From Armillaria gallica (taxonomy: Eukaryota; Basidiomycota; Agaricomycetes; Agaricales; Physalacriaceae): a stretch of 64,000 nucleotides of DNA. The translations under genes were made by a program, and so were the position numbers. Shown piece by piece: positions 24,755 through 41,315 of the stretch (position 1 is its first letter; the number at the start of each line of letters is the position of its first letter). Under the pieces are notes generated by a model. The model ran no database searches, had not been told where the DNA came from, and saw only the letters and a list, made by a program, of their open reading frames with translations. Where the stretch lies: positions 1,767,001 through 1,831,000 of the forward strand of contig JBANDB010000007.1 of assembly GCA_037576215.1 (NCBI GenBank), in the 5' to 3' direction.

Positions 24755-25690
24755 TTATACGGCAGTCCACTTGAGTGTTACCGTATGGTAGACTAAAGGG
24801 GCGGCGGGGCCTGCAATCCCGGGCCTATGGACCCAAATATTCCCTTCCCTATCATACCCAAGATTTCCTTCGAAAACAGATGTTCCCGTCCACTTGTCAT
24901 GAACAAGGGGACATCCTTCAGTGCTCAGTGTGCGTCCGTCGCAGAGACTGATCCTCCAGTTACGTATTCTCTGCGCTATAGCAAGCATCTGGGCGGACAA
25001 TGAGTCAAACGGGAAACATACACTCAATCGAATGCAAACCTGGTCCTTGTCCCTCTCAAACGTCTCCAGCTCGATCTCGAATTCTTCGAGGCGCTTCAAC
25101 AGTGACATCTTATTCGTCCACCCGTCCTTCAGCACCAACAGCTGATTGCGCTCCCAGTACCACCAATCCGAGTGTCTGATCGTTATCTTCAACTTCCTTG
25201 GACGCATTTCGGCGATCGAACAGACCGTCGGGAAGGTCTGTTCGAGCCAATACTGTTGCGTGAAGAAGTGCACACAGTCAACGGCATCCTGCTGCTCCTC
25301 CGTCATCCTACGGAAGTATTTGGCTGGCTGGGTGTTCGACCCAGGCGGACCGCGGTTACACCAAAAGACATGCTCGTTGCTGATGACGGGCAGGAGACGA
25401 GTCTCGTTGTAAATGAGACGACAAGTGAGGAGGAGCGCCGTGTCTATGCGCTGACCATATTCGTATCCCGGACGGAAGTGGTAGGCGTTGCCAGGGTATG
25501 GTCGGGATTCGTCGGGGTAGCTGCGTAGAGCGAGCCGGAAGATGGTGTTACGAATTTCGGGGGGAATAGCGGAGAACAGTGGTGAAGCTGCTTGGGGGTT
25601 ACAATCTGCCGGTGATTTTGTCTGCAAGAGTTTCCGGGGAGGGACAGCTCCTTCTTCCTGGACTCTTCGACGTGCACGACGGGCGATCAT
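24755..25690 (-). CDS. F-box-like / DUF7730-like protein
   Basis: Single-exon gene of 311 residues. A basic N-terminus (MIARRARRRVQEEG) is followed by PLFSAIPPEIRNTIFRLAL, the F-box-like 'LPPEIRN.I..LAL' opening common in fungi. Next is TALLLTCRLIYNETRLLPV, typical of the DUF7730 group, and an Arg/Trp-rich beta-helical C-terminal half. No signal peptide or membrane segment. Its role is unknown; ubiquitin-ligase adaptor function is possible by analogy. Nothing suggests an intron, unlike nearly every neighbour. Confidence 0.72.
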   Translation of the reverse strand: MIARRARRRVQEEGAVPPRKLLQTKSPADCNPQAASPLFSAIPPEIRNTIFRLALRSYPDESRPYPGNAYHFRPGYEYGQRIDTALLLTCRLIYNETRLLPVISNEHVFWCNRGPPGSNTQPAKYFRRMTEEQQDAVDCVHFFTQQYWLEQTFPTVCSIAEMRPRKLKITIRHSDWWYWERNQLLVLKDGWTNKMSLLKRLEEFEIELETFERDKDQVCIRLSVCFPFDSLSAQMLAIAQRIRNWRISLCDGRTLSTEGCPLVHDKWTGTSVFEGNLGYDREGNIWVHRPGIAGPAAPLVYHTVTLKWTAV

Positions 25691-26115
25691 GGTAGCTAAA
25701 GGTTGAGAATTTCGTGGAGACTTGTGTGTAGCCTATATATCGAAACACAGCCTTCGGACCCGGGGGCAAAGACTGATATCCATCTCGGGGTCTTCGGGTC
25801 TCGTGAGGCAAGTAATACTACACCAATCCAGTATATCGGACGTGTAGCCTGGGAGCATGAATCTATACTTAACGTTTAATCAACTTTTGGCGATGAAGCA
25901 GTCAACAGTCGACGGGTTGGCAGAGCAATCAGGTGACAAACTTACATTCATTGCGACGACGATAGCCGAGCGCTAAGTACTAAGTAGTGGCGAGGAAATA
26001 GACAAAAAAAAAAACTACGAACGAATATCTTCGTAATGGTTGTCTTACTTTCGCCCGGCACGGCGGCATCGGGTACTGCCGATCACGATATTCCTTCAAT
26101 TCAACCACCATCATC

Positions 26116-26575
26116 ATGTCCGACTCTCAAGGTCGAGAATGCGACCTTAAACAGCGACAAGGATCGAAGCATGAAGAAGACGAGGATGAGGAGACCTCAC
26201 CGGCACCGTCCCGTTCCTCTTTATTCAAACGAGTCGCCTTCCTCATCTTTGTCGGATTCCTCTTCTGGCTGGCCTACACTGCGCGCCAGCGACACTTAGC
26301 GAGGAAGAACAAGGTCGTGTATGCTACTAGGTGTGCTCAGGTCCGTCCTTAGTTGTTCTCGTATTGACTTGTGCAGGTACTCGGACCAGTTTAAGTTCAG
26401 GCCGGCAGCAAGTCCTATCGTCACGGAGACGTTGAAGGGCGGCGGGACGAGGCTTAGAGGAGCAAATCCAACGGCTACCGCGAGGACTACACCGACGCCA
26501 ACGCTGGAGAAGAAGAAGAGAAGGAGGAGGTCGAAGAGGAACGCGCAGGCGAAGGTGAAGGCTGTGAAGAAGTAG
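26116..26575 (+). CDS. small single-pass membrane protein with basic tail
   Basis: Two exons: 26116-26330 and 26377-26575 (intron gtgtgctcag to cttgtgcag). The protein starts MSDSQGRECDLKQRQGSKHE with an acidic stretch, then one hydrophobic segment RVAFLIFVGFLFWLAYTA. The second exon encodes YSDQFKFRPAASPIVTETLK and a strongly basic end with KKKRRRRSKRNAQAKVKAVKK. About 137 residues. Family unknown; the positive tail could bind RNA, membranes or ribosomes, but that is speculation. It is the only intact member of a local family: relics of both exons and of its 3' flank are scattered over 27.5-32.4 kb. Confidence 0.65.
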
Positions 26576-26902
26576 CCTGAAAAGGTACGCAGACTCTTTC
26601 TTCCCGTTTTACCTTACTCACTCTTCTCTCCTTGCAGACTTATTCAGTGGTTGATGTCGTCTTGTCATTTTGCTATCCTTTCAAATAATATGGACATGCT
26701 GTCAGCTACATTCATGCGTCGTTACAAAAGAATAGTCGCGATGGGTTCAGGCATTTTAAACGTTACTTTCATGAACGGTGCTCATTCAAACTATGAATCT
26801 TGGCAACCATAATAAGAGTACGTCCTGCCGAACCTATTATCAGCACTACACATTGGGAACACAGAATTTTGTAGTTGCAATGGTAGTATCATAATATGTT
26901 TC

Positions 26903-27504
26903 CTACAATGATGGCCTAAGTCCCTTCATGACCGCGGCACGAAACGCTGTGTTCCACTCCCCTATCAACTCCGCGACTTCTTTTGTGCCCGGTTCGAAAT
27001 CCATAGGCTCGAATGGGGTCACTGATTTGATCCGGCCGTCTCCTCCAGTCCAGCATTCGGCCTTTTCCATGAAGTGTTGCAGTGTGGGATAAATATTGGT
27101 GAATCTGAAGAGATCGCATGTATCGACATCGAATATATAGTATTGGGTGTCGTCCCGGCTGGTCCTGATGATGGCGATAGGAGTCTCAATCTTGTACATG
27201 ACGAAGAAGAGTTCGCCATGAATGTTATATAATCCTTCTAATGTGGGGTTCAAAATGATACGCCCATCGACGCAAGGAGATAGGCGATGGCAACCATCGA
27301 AATACGCCCAGTCGCAGCTCCACCCAGATGGAATATTGGAGCGGTAGTCTGTATTGAAACGACTGCTTGGCAGTACGAAATCGACGTTCCAGTCAGTCTT
27401 TCAAGACAAACGTAATAAATACGGCTTTGATCAAGTTGCACACTTACTGTCATTTTGCGATAGATAGCTTGTTGGCGGTGATTACTCGGAAGACAAGGCG
27501 CCAT
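26903..27504 (-). CDS. uncharacterised small protein (gene X)
   Basis: Two exons on the minus strand. Exon 1 begins at the ATG at 27504 (MAPCLPSNHRQQ...RKMT). An intron of about 50 bases (gtaagtgtgc to cttgaaag) leads to DWNVDFVLPSSRFNTDYRSN, then GWSCDWAYFDGCHRLSPCVDG. Next are LEGLYNIHGELFFVMYKIETP, DTQYYIFDVDTCDLFRFTN and a C-terminus AAVMKGLRPSL. The frame is open throughout and the Cys/Trp-rich start looks real. About 185 residues; no known domain. A paralogue with an internal deletion lies at 30774-31165. Confidence 0.6.
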
Positions 27505-27554
27505 ACTTTATATCGGAGCTTAAATTGTTTGCCCGGCATCTCCGAATAGCAGCC

Positions 27555-27735
27555 TCTTTAGTCATTCCTCATCTGGCTGGCCTCCACTGCGCATCAGCGA
27601 CACTTTGCGAGGCAGAACAAGGTTGTGTATGCTACTAGGTGGTCCAGGCTCATGCTTAGTTGTTCTCGTATTAACTTGTGCTGGTACTCGGACCAGTTTA
27701 AAACCAGGCCGGCAGCGAGTCATTGTATTGGGACG
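27555..27735 (+). pseudogene. relic of the small membrane-protein gene (membrane segment, intron, exon 2 start)
   Basis: Matches 26240-26415 closely: tcatctggctggcct, ctccactgcgc, cacttagc-like, gctactaggtg, then tactcggaccagttt and ggccggcagcgag. The upstream start and the basic tail are missing, so it cannot encode the protein. Confidence 0.7.
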
Positions 27736-27779
27736 CCTAGCTCGTAATGATGATTGAAGGAGGCCGACAAAGGCCGGGA

Positions 27780-28060
27780 AGAATTATTGAATGTGCTGAC
27801 AGTTACATGTTATAAAGGATAGGAAACGATAAGATGATACCATCCACCTAATAAATCTGCAAAGAAAGAAGAGTGAGCAAGATAAAACGGGTAGGAAAGA
27901 TCTACGAACCTTCTCAGGCTACTTCTTCGCAGTCTTCGCTTTCGCCTGCACGTTCCACTTCGATCTCCTCCTTCTCTCCTTCTCCAGCATCCGTGTCAGT
28001 GTAGTCCTCAAAGTAGTCATGGGGTTTGCTCCTCTGAGTCGCGTCCAGCCACCCTTCAAC
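27780..28060 (-). pseudogene. inverted relic of the same gene (tail and 3' flank)
   Basis: On the minus strand this segment corresponds to the end of exon 2 and the following 3' flank of the gene at 26116-26575 (gaagaagtagcctga..., ...gtaccttactcactcttc, ...tgctgacag). Its orientation is opposite to the relic just before it, so an inversion accompanied the duplication. A minus frame over 27914-28249 is an artefact of the fused fragments. Confidence 0.55.
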
Positions 28061-28082
28061 GTCTCCGTGATGATAGGACACA

Positions 28083-30505
<2,423 letters not shown>

Positions 30506-30564
30506 TCTCTCGGCGGCGGAATCTGATAGGCGTATCATGGCGAATACGGGGTGGACTGAGTGTG

Positions 30565-30660
30565 CTTCTTCTTGCAGATTTGTTCGGCTGTCGATCTTGT
30601 CATTTTGCTACTGTCAAAAAATACGGACTTACTGTCAGCAGGCGTCGGCCAGTTCTTCCC
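30565..30660 (+). repeat. 3' flank relic of the small membrane-protein gene
   Basis: tcttgcagatttgttc, cttgtcattttgctac and ttactgtcagca match the sequence after 26575 (26633-26715). Together with the gene X paralogue next to it, this shows that 26.6-27.5 kb was copied downstream of OYE. Confidence 0.55.
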
Positions 30661-30773
30661 GGTCTTTGTCGTGCTCCATCAACGCTCAACGCTCAACCAC
30701 CATACCTTAGCCATATGATACAGTTGGCAAGTACACGATTTCCTGGTACGATACACTGTGTTCCATTCCTTCA

Positions 30774-31165
30774 TCAAGTCTGGGACCTCTTTTGGTACTC
30801 CACAAGCTCAAATGGGGCGATCTGGGCGTCTCCTCCAGTATAGCGTCTAGCTCGTTCTATGAAGGCTCGGAGTGTTGGATAAGTATCGGTGAATTTGATG
30901 AGCCTTTCTGTATCGATGACGAAGATATAGTACTGGGTGATGTCCATGCTGGTCCTGATGACGGCGATGGGAGACCAAACCTCGTACATGACAAAGAAGA
31001 TTTCACCATGAATATCATATAACCCTTCTATTGTGGGCTTCAATAGAGCGGTAGTCTGTATTAAAACGACTTCTTGGGGGTGTGAAATAGATTTCAGTCT
31101 TTCGAGACAAACATAAAGTTAGTAATGATACGACTATAATGAAGTTTCACACTTACATTCATTTT
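30774..31165 (-). pseudogene. gene X paralogue with internal deletion
   Basis: Encodes EGLYDIHGEIFFVMYEVWSP and DITQYYIFVIDTERLIKFT, clear counterparts of gene X. About 80 bases covering its Cys/Trp-rich segment are missing just after RFNTDYRS, which shifts the frame, and the C-terminus is shortened (QKRSQT). A truncated product could still start at an internal Met (31043), but the family start is lost. Confidence 0.65.
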
Positions 31166-31391
31166 GTGATAGCCTTAAATCATTGGAAGCGCCTTCACTT
31201 TCTATCGGAGCTTGAAATACTTTCCCGGCATCTCGGTAGCCAGACCTGCGAATCCAATGCCAATCTTCTTCTTCAGCCTTCTCTTAAAATCTCTTTCACG
31301 TACGGTTGTTACTCATTTGGCGCCCTTTCTCTGATAAGAGCTTACACAAAGCCGAAAGCAAGCAAGCACCTATGTCGAAGCCCCTCGTCCC

Positions 31392-31994
31392 ATGAATTAC
31401 ACTCCGTCTGAACGAGCGACCACCCAAGATTCATTCGAACGATGGGCTGGGGCCGCTTTGGTGGAGACTATACCAATCGAAGAACGCTATGATGATGTGC
31501 CTTCTGGAAGTCGGAAATTAATCGATACTCTCAAGCATCTGGAACTCCCGAAATGTCTGAAAGTGCGTTCTTCAGATATCTACCCCTTTCTTCAGCTCGT
31601 GAAGATTTCCATTCTTAGGAGCGCCTCGTATCGGCCAGAGATGACAACGATGAAGAAGCTATGATTAGGTTCTTCGCTCAGGATCTCTTGAACAAATTTG
31701 AAGGAAGTTTTACCTCGGACACTGATGAATATTCCCTTAAGCACGAGTGGAACAAGCTTGCGACTGGGCATGAGAATCTTCTTTTCGCTCTTACTGCTCC
31801 ACATCCTTCTATCAATGAGGACACAACCCGACATGGAGTAGATTCCCTACTGCACCAGGTTGTGAGGGTGACGGGCACGAAGCAAGAATCACACAGCGTG
31901 GGGTGGGTTGTATGATGATTGATATTAACACGCACTTACTACCCTTCTTTTAGATATCAGCATGGGGTATCGACAGCGATGAGCAAGACGTATG

Positions 31995-32005
<11 letters not shown>
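31392..32005 (+). CDS. uncharacterised protein, 3' end cut by the duplication
   Basis: Exon 1 MNYTPSERATTQDSFERWAG...LELPKCLK; an intron (gtgcgttctt to cattcttag) leads to ERLVSARDDNDEEAMIRFFA. The frame continues LLNKFEGSFTSDTDEYSLKHEW and NLLFALTAPHPSINEDTTRH. A further intron near 31909-31952 is followed by YQHGVSTAMSKTYDQV, where the 1.4 kb repeat begins (31995). About 190 acidic residues before the break. Not recognised. The repeat start inside the last exon suggests that the original 3' end was displaced; the frame then runs through repeat sequence to a stop near 32105. Confidence 0.45.
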
Positions 32006-34053
<2,048 letters not shown>

Positions 34054-34226
34054 AATTCTTGTTCGAAATACTTGTTGCCGCGGCTGAAGCTTGGTTGGTT
34101 ACTCCCCGCTATTTTCATGACAACTTGGCATTGTACAATGCTCGTGTACTGCTTTGTTTCTATATACACTCTATTTTCAACATTTCAACACCATATATAC
34201 GTATATACACTCATATCAAACGGCGT

Positions 34227-37200
34227 TCAAAGCGTAATCCTCTTGCCTTCTGCCATGGCATACAATGTATCTTTATCGTTCGACTCATCGACCATTGCTC
34301 GGAGACGCCCGTTGACCTTCTTCAATAGCGCAGAGGGACTGTCATATTCGACCTTCGGAATGTGAGTATTGAACAGGTGGTCAAAGTCAGAAGAAGCGGG
34401 CTTACAATATTACCAGCATCAAGGACGAGCTGCGAAAGGTAAAGCCAATCAATCCCAGTCAAAATTTATGGGACAACTGCAACTGATACGTACAATTCTG
34501 TCAGCATCCATGATCGTTTGAAGTCGATGGGCAACAGTGATCAAGGTAACATCACCCTTCAACTCGTTTCTAAGTGAAGACTGAATCACGGTGTCCGTTT
34601 TGTAATCTATGGCAGATGTTGCTGTGGATGACAGCTGAGAATGATGGTCCTCGGATGCAAGACATTGTCTAACCTTCATCAAGAATCAAGAGCTTGCTGC
34701 CTCGGACAATCGCGCGCGCAAGAGCAATGATTTGGCGTTGACCGACGGAGAGATTGCTACCGCCGCTTGAAATGGCGCTATCAAGATTTAGAGCACCTTC
34801 ATTATCGTCGTCCTGCAGCGAGAACAAACCCGATGCTTTCAGGGCGTCGTTCAAAGTCGCGTCGTCGTACTGATCGAAGGGATCCAGGTTTTGTCTTAGA
34901 GATCCGCTTAGAAGCTCGGGCTATCTGTTTTCAGTTACACAGATGTTACTATGAAACGTGCACTGACCATCTGGGGAATGATAGTTATGCTTGAACGCAA
35001 GGCATCAAGATTGACTGATGAGGTAGGTAACCCATCATAATAGATGTTCCCATCAGTATAGATGCACCTAAGAAGCGATAGGGTCAAGGAGCTCTTCCCG
35101 CTTCCTGTCCTGCCGACTAAATGGAGAACCAATGAACTTCGGTAGGGCCCAAAGAGAAAACTCTTCTTACCAACACCTATCCTTTCGCCAGAATTGATGG
35201 TAAACGATATGTTATGGAGCACAGCAGGACCGTCTTGTGAATATCTAGCCGTTAGATTCTCAACGACGAGTTTTCCAGACGTCGGCCAGGAAGCAGGAGG
35301 GGCACCTCTTGCGGTGGGCTTGGGCTCTTGCTCTATGGTAACATAACCTTGGATTCGTTCCAAGCTAACGACCAAGGGGTGTCAGGAACTACGAATTAAA
35401 TAACGGCGAAATATTGACCTGTTTCCTGTGAAAGCCATTAAAGACAATCGGAGTGACATATTAGCTGCTTAAGAGCGTACCTTGAACTTCGAACTCGTTC
35501 AGTTTCCTGACCCACCAAAGAATTAAGCCACTGAAACCGACTGGATGACGGACATAGCTTTACGTTATATCGTGTAAGAAGGTGGGAGAGACTTACTAGC
35601 CATGTTCAAAGAGAACCCAGTGGTTGAAGCAGTACGGTCCTGGAAGTATACTAGGTATACCGCAAGGGCCGCTGCAAAGAGACCTCCGAGCGCGCTGATC
35701 CGAATACATACCCACCGATCGAGGTTGTAGAAAGTTCGTGCGGTTCGCGTATAACGGTTAATTCGAGACAAAGATTCTTGCGCGAAAGCTTCTTGAACGC
35801 CATATGCACGTATAGATGCTGAATGAAAGTTAGCCTGACTTGAGTTTGACAGTGCATCTTACTATACTTACTTAATCCAGCAATTGCTGCACCGAAACTG
35901 TATGTGCCGTCAGTATACAAAACACGCGAAGATTGCATGTATACATACTGCGAAAGGACCGGTGACTTGGCGTTCGACATCTCGCGCTTGACTGATAGTT
36001 GCGCCTTGATGTACACCTGACCGCACCAAGCTCCAGCGAGAGCGACGATTACCGATGGGAATAAGAAAAGCGGAGTCACAATGACAACAGCCACAAATTT
36101 GATGAGCATGGTCACAGAGATCTCCACCACATACATGAACCACATTGTGACCGGTCCATCAACTAGATATGAAGTTATTCACAGAAAGGCACACAGAGAG
36201 AAAAGACTTACGTGCTCTGATATCTTGAGTACACCTAGTGATAACCCGCGACGTAGGAGTTGTGTCGAGCCACCTAAGTATCGACTTGAGCAGCGACAGT
36301 CAGATGAAGGAAATGTGTTTCACCTTAAAGTTGTTCCTAAAACCGATTGAATGAGCTGCCTGTGAATTGTTCTCGAAGATCGTAGAGATGCGACGACAAA
36401 GAACATGAATGCGACAGCATAGACTGATACAGCGACGAGAGTAAAAGAACCTAAAAACTTGATGAGCATTATTACTCCCCTCACTGACGACTTCACTGAC
36501 TGTAGATGCTTATATAGCTGAAAATTGCACATCAGTTGCGAAGCGAGGTCTCCTGAAAAGAAGAACACTGACAAAAATACAGGGACTTGATACGCTTCAC
36601 GACCGTCGTATTGTGAGGCCCAATGCCCTAACCACCAAGTCTGTGCTGCATTCAATATCTCTGTGATGGCAAGTCCACCGATGAAAGACATGAAGAAAAG
36701 CCAGACATGACCGCCTCCAAGAGAGGAAAAGAAGAATTTTACTACCGTCGTACACGTTAAACTTCCTTCGAGACAAAGGTCGGACGATGAGAAGAACGTA
36801 CGCGCAGGCAGACCAATATGCCCCTCTTCAATCTCCTCAGCTGCTATTAATTTACCGTCGGACTTCTTTGCGTCGGGGGGAAGCTGAAAATCTATCTCTT
36901 CTTCAACTTTGTCCATTGCTTTTTGAACTTGATCTGTTTCATCCGCCAGAGATGTATCGTGCACCAGCACGTCGCTTATAGAACCCTGACTTGCAACTCT
37001 GCCGTTCTTGATAGAAACAACATAATTGGCTATCGGGCGGGCCATGGCAACGTTGTGCGTCTGGCAAATAGTCAATGAATGATGGATAGCCTTGACAAGA
37101 GCATTCACTTACCACTAAGATGATCGTTCGGCCTTTCGTTAAATCTCCCGTGAAACATTTGTCTACTATCCATTTGGCGGTGTGAACGCTGTGATGATGA

Positions 37201-40200
37201 TCAGAACACTTCTTGATAATGATGCACAATAGGCTTACTCGAGAGCCGCCAGAACATCGTCCAACAATATGATTTGCGCTTGAGAGTAAATGGCGCGCGC
37301 AAGAGTGACTCGAGCTTTTTGACCCCCACTGAGAGTCAAGCCTTTCTCACCCACCTCTGCTTGATCACCTGCTTCGAATAGGGAAATATCTCGCTCGAGT
37401 CCGCACTGATAAATAACTTTCTTGTATCTTGTTTCGTCGTAAGGTGATCCAAAAAGAATGTTGGCCTTCACCAAGAACCCTTAGCATAAGTAGCCAGGCG
37501 GCTGGAGGTGACCTACTTTGATGGTCTCATTTTGAACCCACGATTCTTGTGCGGCGTATGCGACGCCTCCATCCCGAGGAAGGTTGAACCACGCGTCGGG
37601 TGATGCTGGAATGAAGTGCATCTCACCTAGAAAAAAATCAGGAAAATGAAAGAACTGATTGCGAACCACGAACCCAATAAAGCCATAAGCAATGACGTCT
37701 TTCCAGAGCCAGTAGGTCCGACAACCAAATTTATGCGACCACGTTGGAATATCAGATCATCATCGATCTTGAGCACAAACTTCCTTTTCGACGGCGTAAG
37801 AGATCCATCGACATCGTTAGACCAAACAAACGAGGCATTCCGGAAGCCAATCTGCGATGAGTCCACCCCGTCACTGTCTGCAGTAAGCAGATCTATGGTA
37901 TTCTCTTTCTCCGTGAAAGAATCAAGAAGTTCCGTCTACAGAAGGGTTGATGACAGAAAGCTTATCCGTGGAATATGACGTACATTCCGAAGGAAGTCTG
38001 TCATACGGTCAAGTGATACTTTACCAGTCATGGTGTCTGTGATGGAATTGAAAACCATATGAAGCTGATTTCGCAACATGTCAAAGACCGACATGCTGGA
38101 GAATACTTTCGAAGCGCTCAGCTTCTGCTTCATAATGACAGTCTACGCTATGTGAGTTTCCGGCTTAAGGATAGATAAGAGGATGCGAACACTGAATGCT
38201 AGTCAGATGAACGTCATTTTGAGAGTAAGGGCCACTCACTAGAAAGCGAACGTAAGGATCATTGTAATAATCGGTATCACAAAGCTTATAAGGGAGTGAG
38301 ATCAGAGGTAATTCAGAAAATGGGAAAGGAAATAACTTGATGGTCCCGTTTAGCAAATCCAACATCTTGCGCTTTTTGATCCAAACCAGTTCTTCGTCTC
38401 GTTTCTCAGCGATCTTATCATCCATCTTCTTTTCCCACCCGAAGAGCTTGATCATGCGAAGCACGTTCATGGCTAATAGAAATGTTGAGAGAGAGACAGC
38501 AACAAACAGCGAAGACATTACTTTCGGTGACCGTTTGCACTCTCCCGTCTGTTTTCTTCAGACGCTGCTCTTGGACCGTCTGAGTAAACTTAGCCACGAA
38601 ACCAGGAACTGGGAGCATGGCTATGATGAAGGCCAGACCAACAAACGCACTGCAACAGGATCCGTCAACATGAAGCATAGCACAAGAAAGGGGTCTATAC
38701 CTCCAGCCTAAGACTATATAAAGGAAGCAGATGCAAAGTGTGATTTGCACAGGCACATAAACGCCGATAAGAAGGAAATCTCGCGCGTCTATAATGTTTC
38801 CCAGGTCTGTCGTAACCAAGTTGTTGATCTTGCCCACTAGGTTGCTTGTATCTGACTGTGCTGCCGGGGCTGCTGAAGCGTCTTGCCCTGATGCGGACTC
38901 CTGCGTTACTTCAGTTGACGAAGAGGATGCTTGGTTTGTTGTGTTGACGTCGCAATTCGCGTCTCTGGAATTGATAGAGACTGCATCGGAAGTTCCATGT
39001 AAAGTAGCGCTACTCCCACTCGACTCTGTAGACGGTGCGTCTTCTTTGATAGACGCATTATCGGGAGTGGGAGCAGTACTTTTTCCAGGACTATCTGTCG
39101 TCGAAGCTTTGACGCGGATACGAAGCGAATGCTCGAATACCAGTTGGGTTATGATGGCCTCTGTTCGTACCATGACCTTGTCTAAAAGTAAGTTAGATAA
39201 AAGTATAGAAACATGTCAGGGCTGGCTTACTGCAATAAATATATACCACTGAATGGCGATTGAAGCAACCACTGGCCCAAAGAATAGCCAAAATATCCAG
39301 ACTATGGGTCGGACAAAAGCGTCTCCGTCATCTCGGTGTTCAATGTAGCTGTAAGATACAAAAGTTAACGCGCATACAAGCGAATAATAACCTACTCGAG
39401 TAATCTGTTGATACCAATGGGACCGGCAAATGTACCGCAAACATGTACCAAAATCATCAGAGCCAAGACGGTATAATCCCACCGGAACACACGCATCAAA
39501 CCGAAAAAGATGTGTCGCTTTTTGGCTCCTGAGAATATATCCAGATGCTGCATGCTATGATGTCAAAATTTACAAAGATCAGAGAAGGTTAATGGCACAA
39601 ACCGGGAAACTTCGAGCTTTGAGGACTTGAGACGTGTCGTAATCTGCAAGGGGCGGGAGCTGATCAAATGGCAGATGAGGAATCCGATAAGCCTTCAGCA
39701 CCAAGGGATCGAGGTAGCTATGGAGCATCATAGATATTAGAGGGGCCGTCTGTTCTGGACTCGGTAGCGGCATTGGGCTCTAGGCTGGCGTTCAGTACTG
39801 GCATTACTTCTGAATAAACAGGAATACCTTGGCATTGTCAGGAATGTATGCACGGGGCATGATGAGCGGTACAAGAACAGCGATGACGCCAAGAAGAATG
39901 ATCTTTGCCCACAAAATACTGCTTTCTGGATCTTGCATTGGCAAAGTGTACGTCAATAAAGGAAAGAGGTCGCGATAAAAGTAGACTCCGAAGGCTGCCA
40001 GGAGCACAACATTGAAGTGCCTGACGACAACTCGACTGCATCTGGGTTTTGCCGTTACTGCAATGAGAGCAAGGAAGGATGTGTATAGCTGTACAATGAT
40101 GGTGTGAAAATGTGTACGACATGCGGAAGATTGTACGAACGAATGTCAAGCATAAAGAGGCTTCTAACCATTCCTCGTTCGTGAAGGCGCGGGAGTGTTC

Positions 40201-40736
40201 TTTCTTCCCCTTATGTTTTTTGCCCCATTTACCAAAGAGACCGACATTGTCATGGGTCCTGTCTCGTTCATCCAGCACCAGAGATGCAGCAGAAAGCCCC
40301 AACAGAGCTAATGAGCTGAGAAATCTGAAGACCATGTAGAAAAAGATGGTGGGCCCGCCATGTAGTACGACATGTTCTCTGACTTCGGCGAAGATACCAA
40401 AGGATTGTGTCGTTGGCTGGGGTTCCCGGTTATTGTCGGGAAATTTCTTGTTCTTCTGCAATCGTGAAATGAAGCGCTTCACCGACTTCCAGCTGAGCAG
40501 AATATGAAGTATTAGAAGCGCAGCGGATGCGGCGGCAACGTAGGCGGGTACTATCAAATTGTCGGTGTAGATACTGTGTACTGTCAATCGCAGAGCAAAG
40601 AGGTAATTTATGAAACTTACGCCACAGAACTCGCTCCGTGCAATACCAATGACCAAAGATCGGGCTTGTTCAGGGTTACCTGAGCACCTAAAGCGACGTC
40701 GGACGCGAAAACTTGAACGTCGGGATGCCAAGGCAT
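34227..40736 (-). CDS. ABCC-type (MRP-like) full ABC transporter
   Basis: Large minus-strand gene with more than 15 short introns, about 1,450-1,500 residues. Start MPWHPDVQVFASDVALGAQ at 40736, spliced to IYTDNLIVPAYVAAASAALL. An N-terminal set of about five membrane helices (TMD0) is followed by TMD1. NBD1 has Walker A GPTGSGKTS, LSGGQKARVTLARA and IILLDDVLAAL. TMD2 includes GGHVWLFFMSFIGG. NBD2 has GRTGSGKSSL, LSVGQRQIIALARAI and LLILDEATSAID, then VAHRLQTIMDADRI. The end is ESNDKDTLYAMAEGKRITL. NBD1 carries Asp rather than Glu after Walker B while NBD2 has Glu, as usual for ABCC proteins. Likely exports conjugates or drugs at the plasma or vacuolar membrane; substrate unknown. A Ser/Thr/Ala-rich cytoplasmic insertion lies in TMD1 (38870-39090). 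Confidence 0.93.
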
Positions 40737-41315
40737 GGCTGACGCAGTGAAGACAGAAATGTGAACGGTATTTGTATGCAGGAATTCGGAACCGAAAATA
40801 TGAACGGTACCGATAAGAGTCAGTAAATGAACGGCGGCATGTGGAACAGATCTCTAACTCAGGGGTGATGTAGATAAGCATCCACCCGTTACGGAATCAA
40901 CGTTCAACGTTCATGCTCTGTTCGACCAGTTTTCCAGTTTTTCACCGCTTAAGTGCATGAGCGTGATACGACCGCAGAACAGTCAACACAACGGTCGGGC
41001 GAGTTCCGCCCTAGATAGCCCCCGTTGCGCACGGTGAGGCTAATGAACCCGGAAAGCCTCGCAATCAACATCATTTATTGGAGTTCCGCGTCCCGTTGTA
41101 ATAATCCAACTCAGGACCTCAAATCGATGATTTCATGAACTTACAGTATGTTTCTTGTCCCATAAGATTGGTGGTACGGACCAAAATAATAATGTTACTT
41201 TAAATTTATTAATATTTAATATCTGCTTCCGAAATCAATTTCAATTTCGCGTGGCACGTGATCTACGTGGCGGGAGTGGCAGAGGTCCTCGTTAATGTTG
41301 CACAAGTACGCACCC
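40737..41315. promoter_or_regulatory. intergenic between divergent ABC transporter and F-BAR genes
   Basis: 579 bases, AT-rich near 41190-41230, expected to hold both promoters. No gene seen. Confidence 0.45.
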
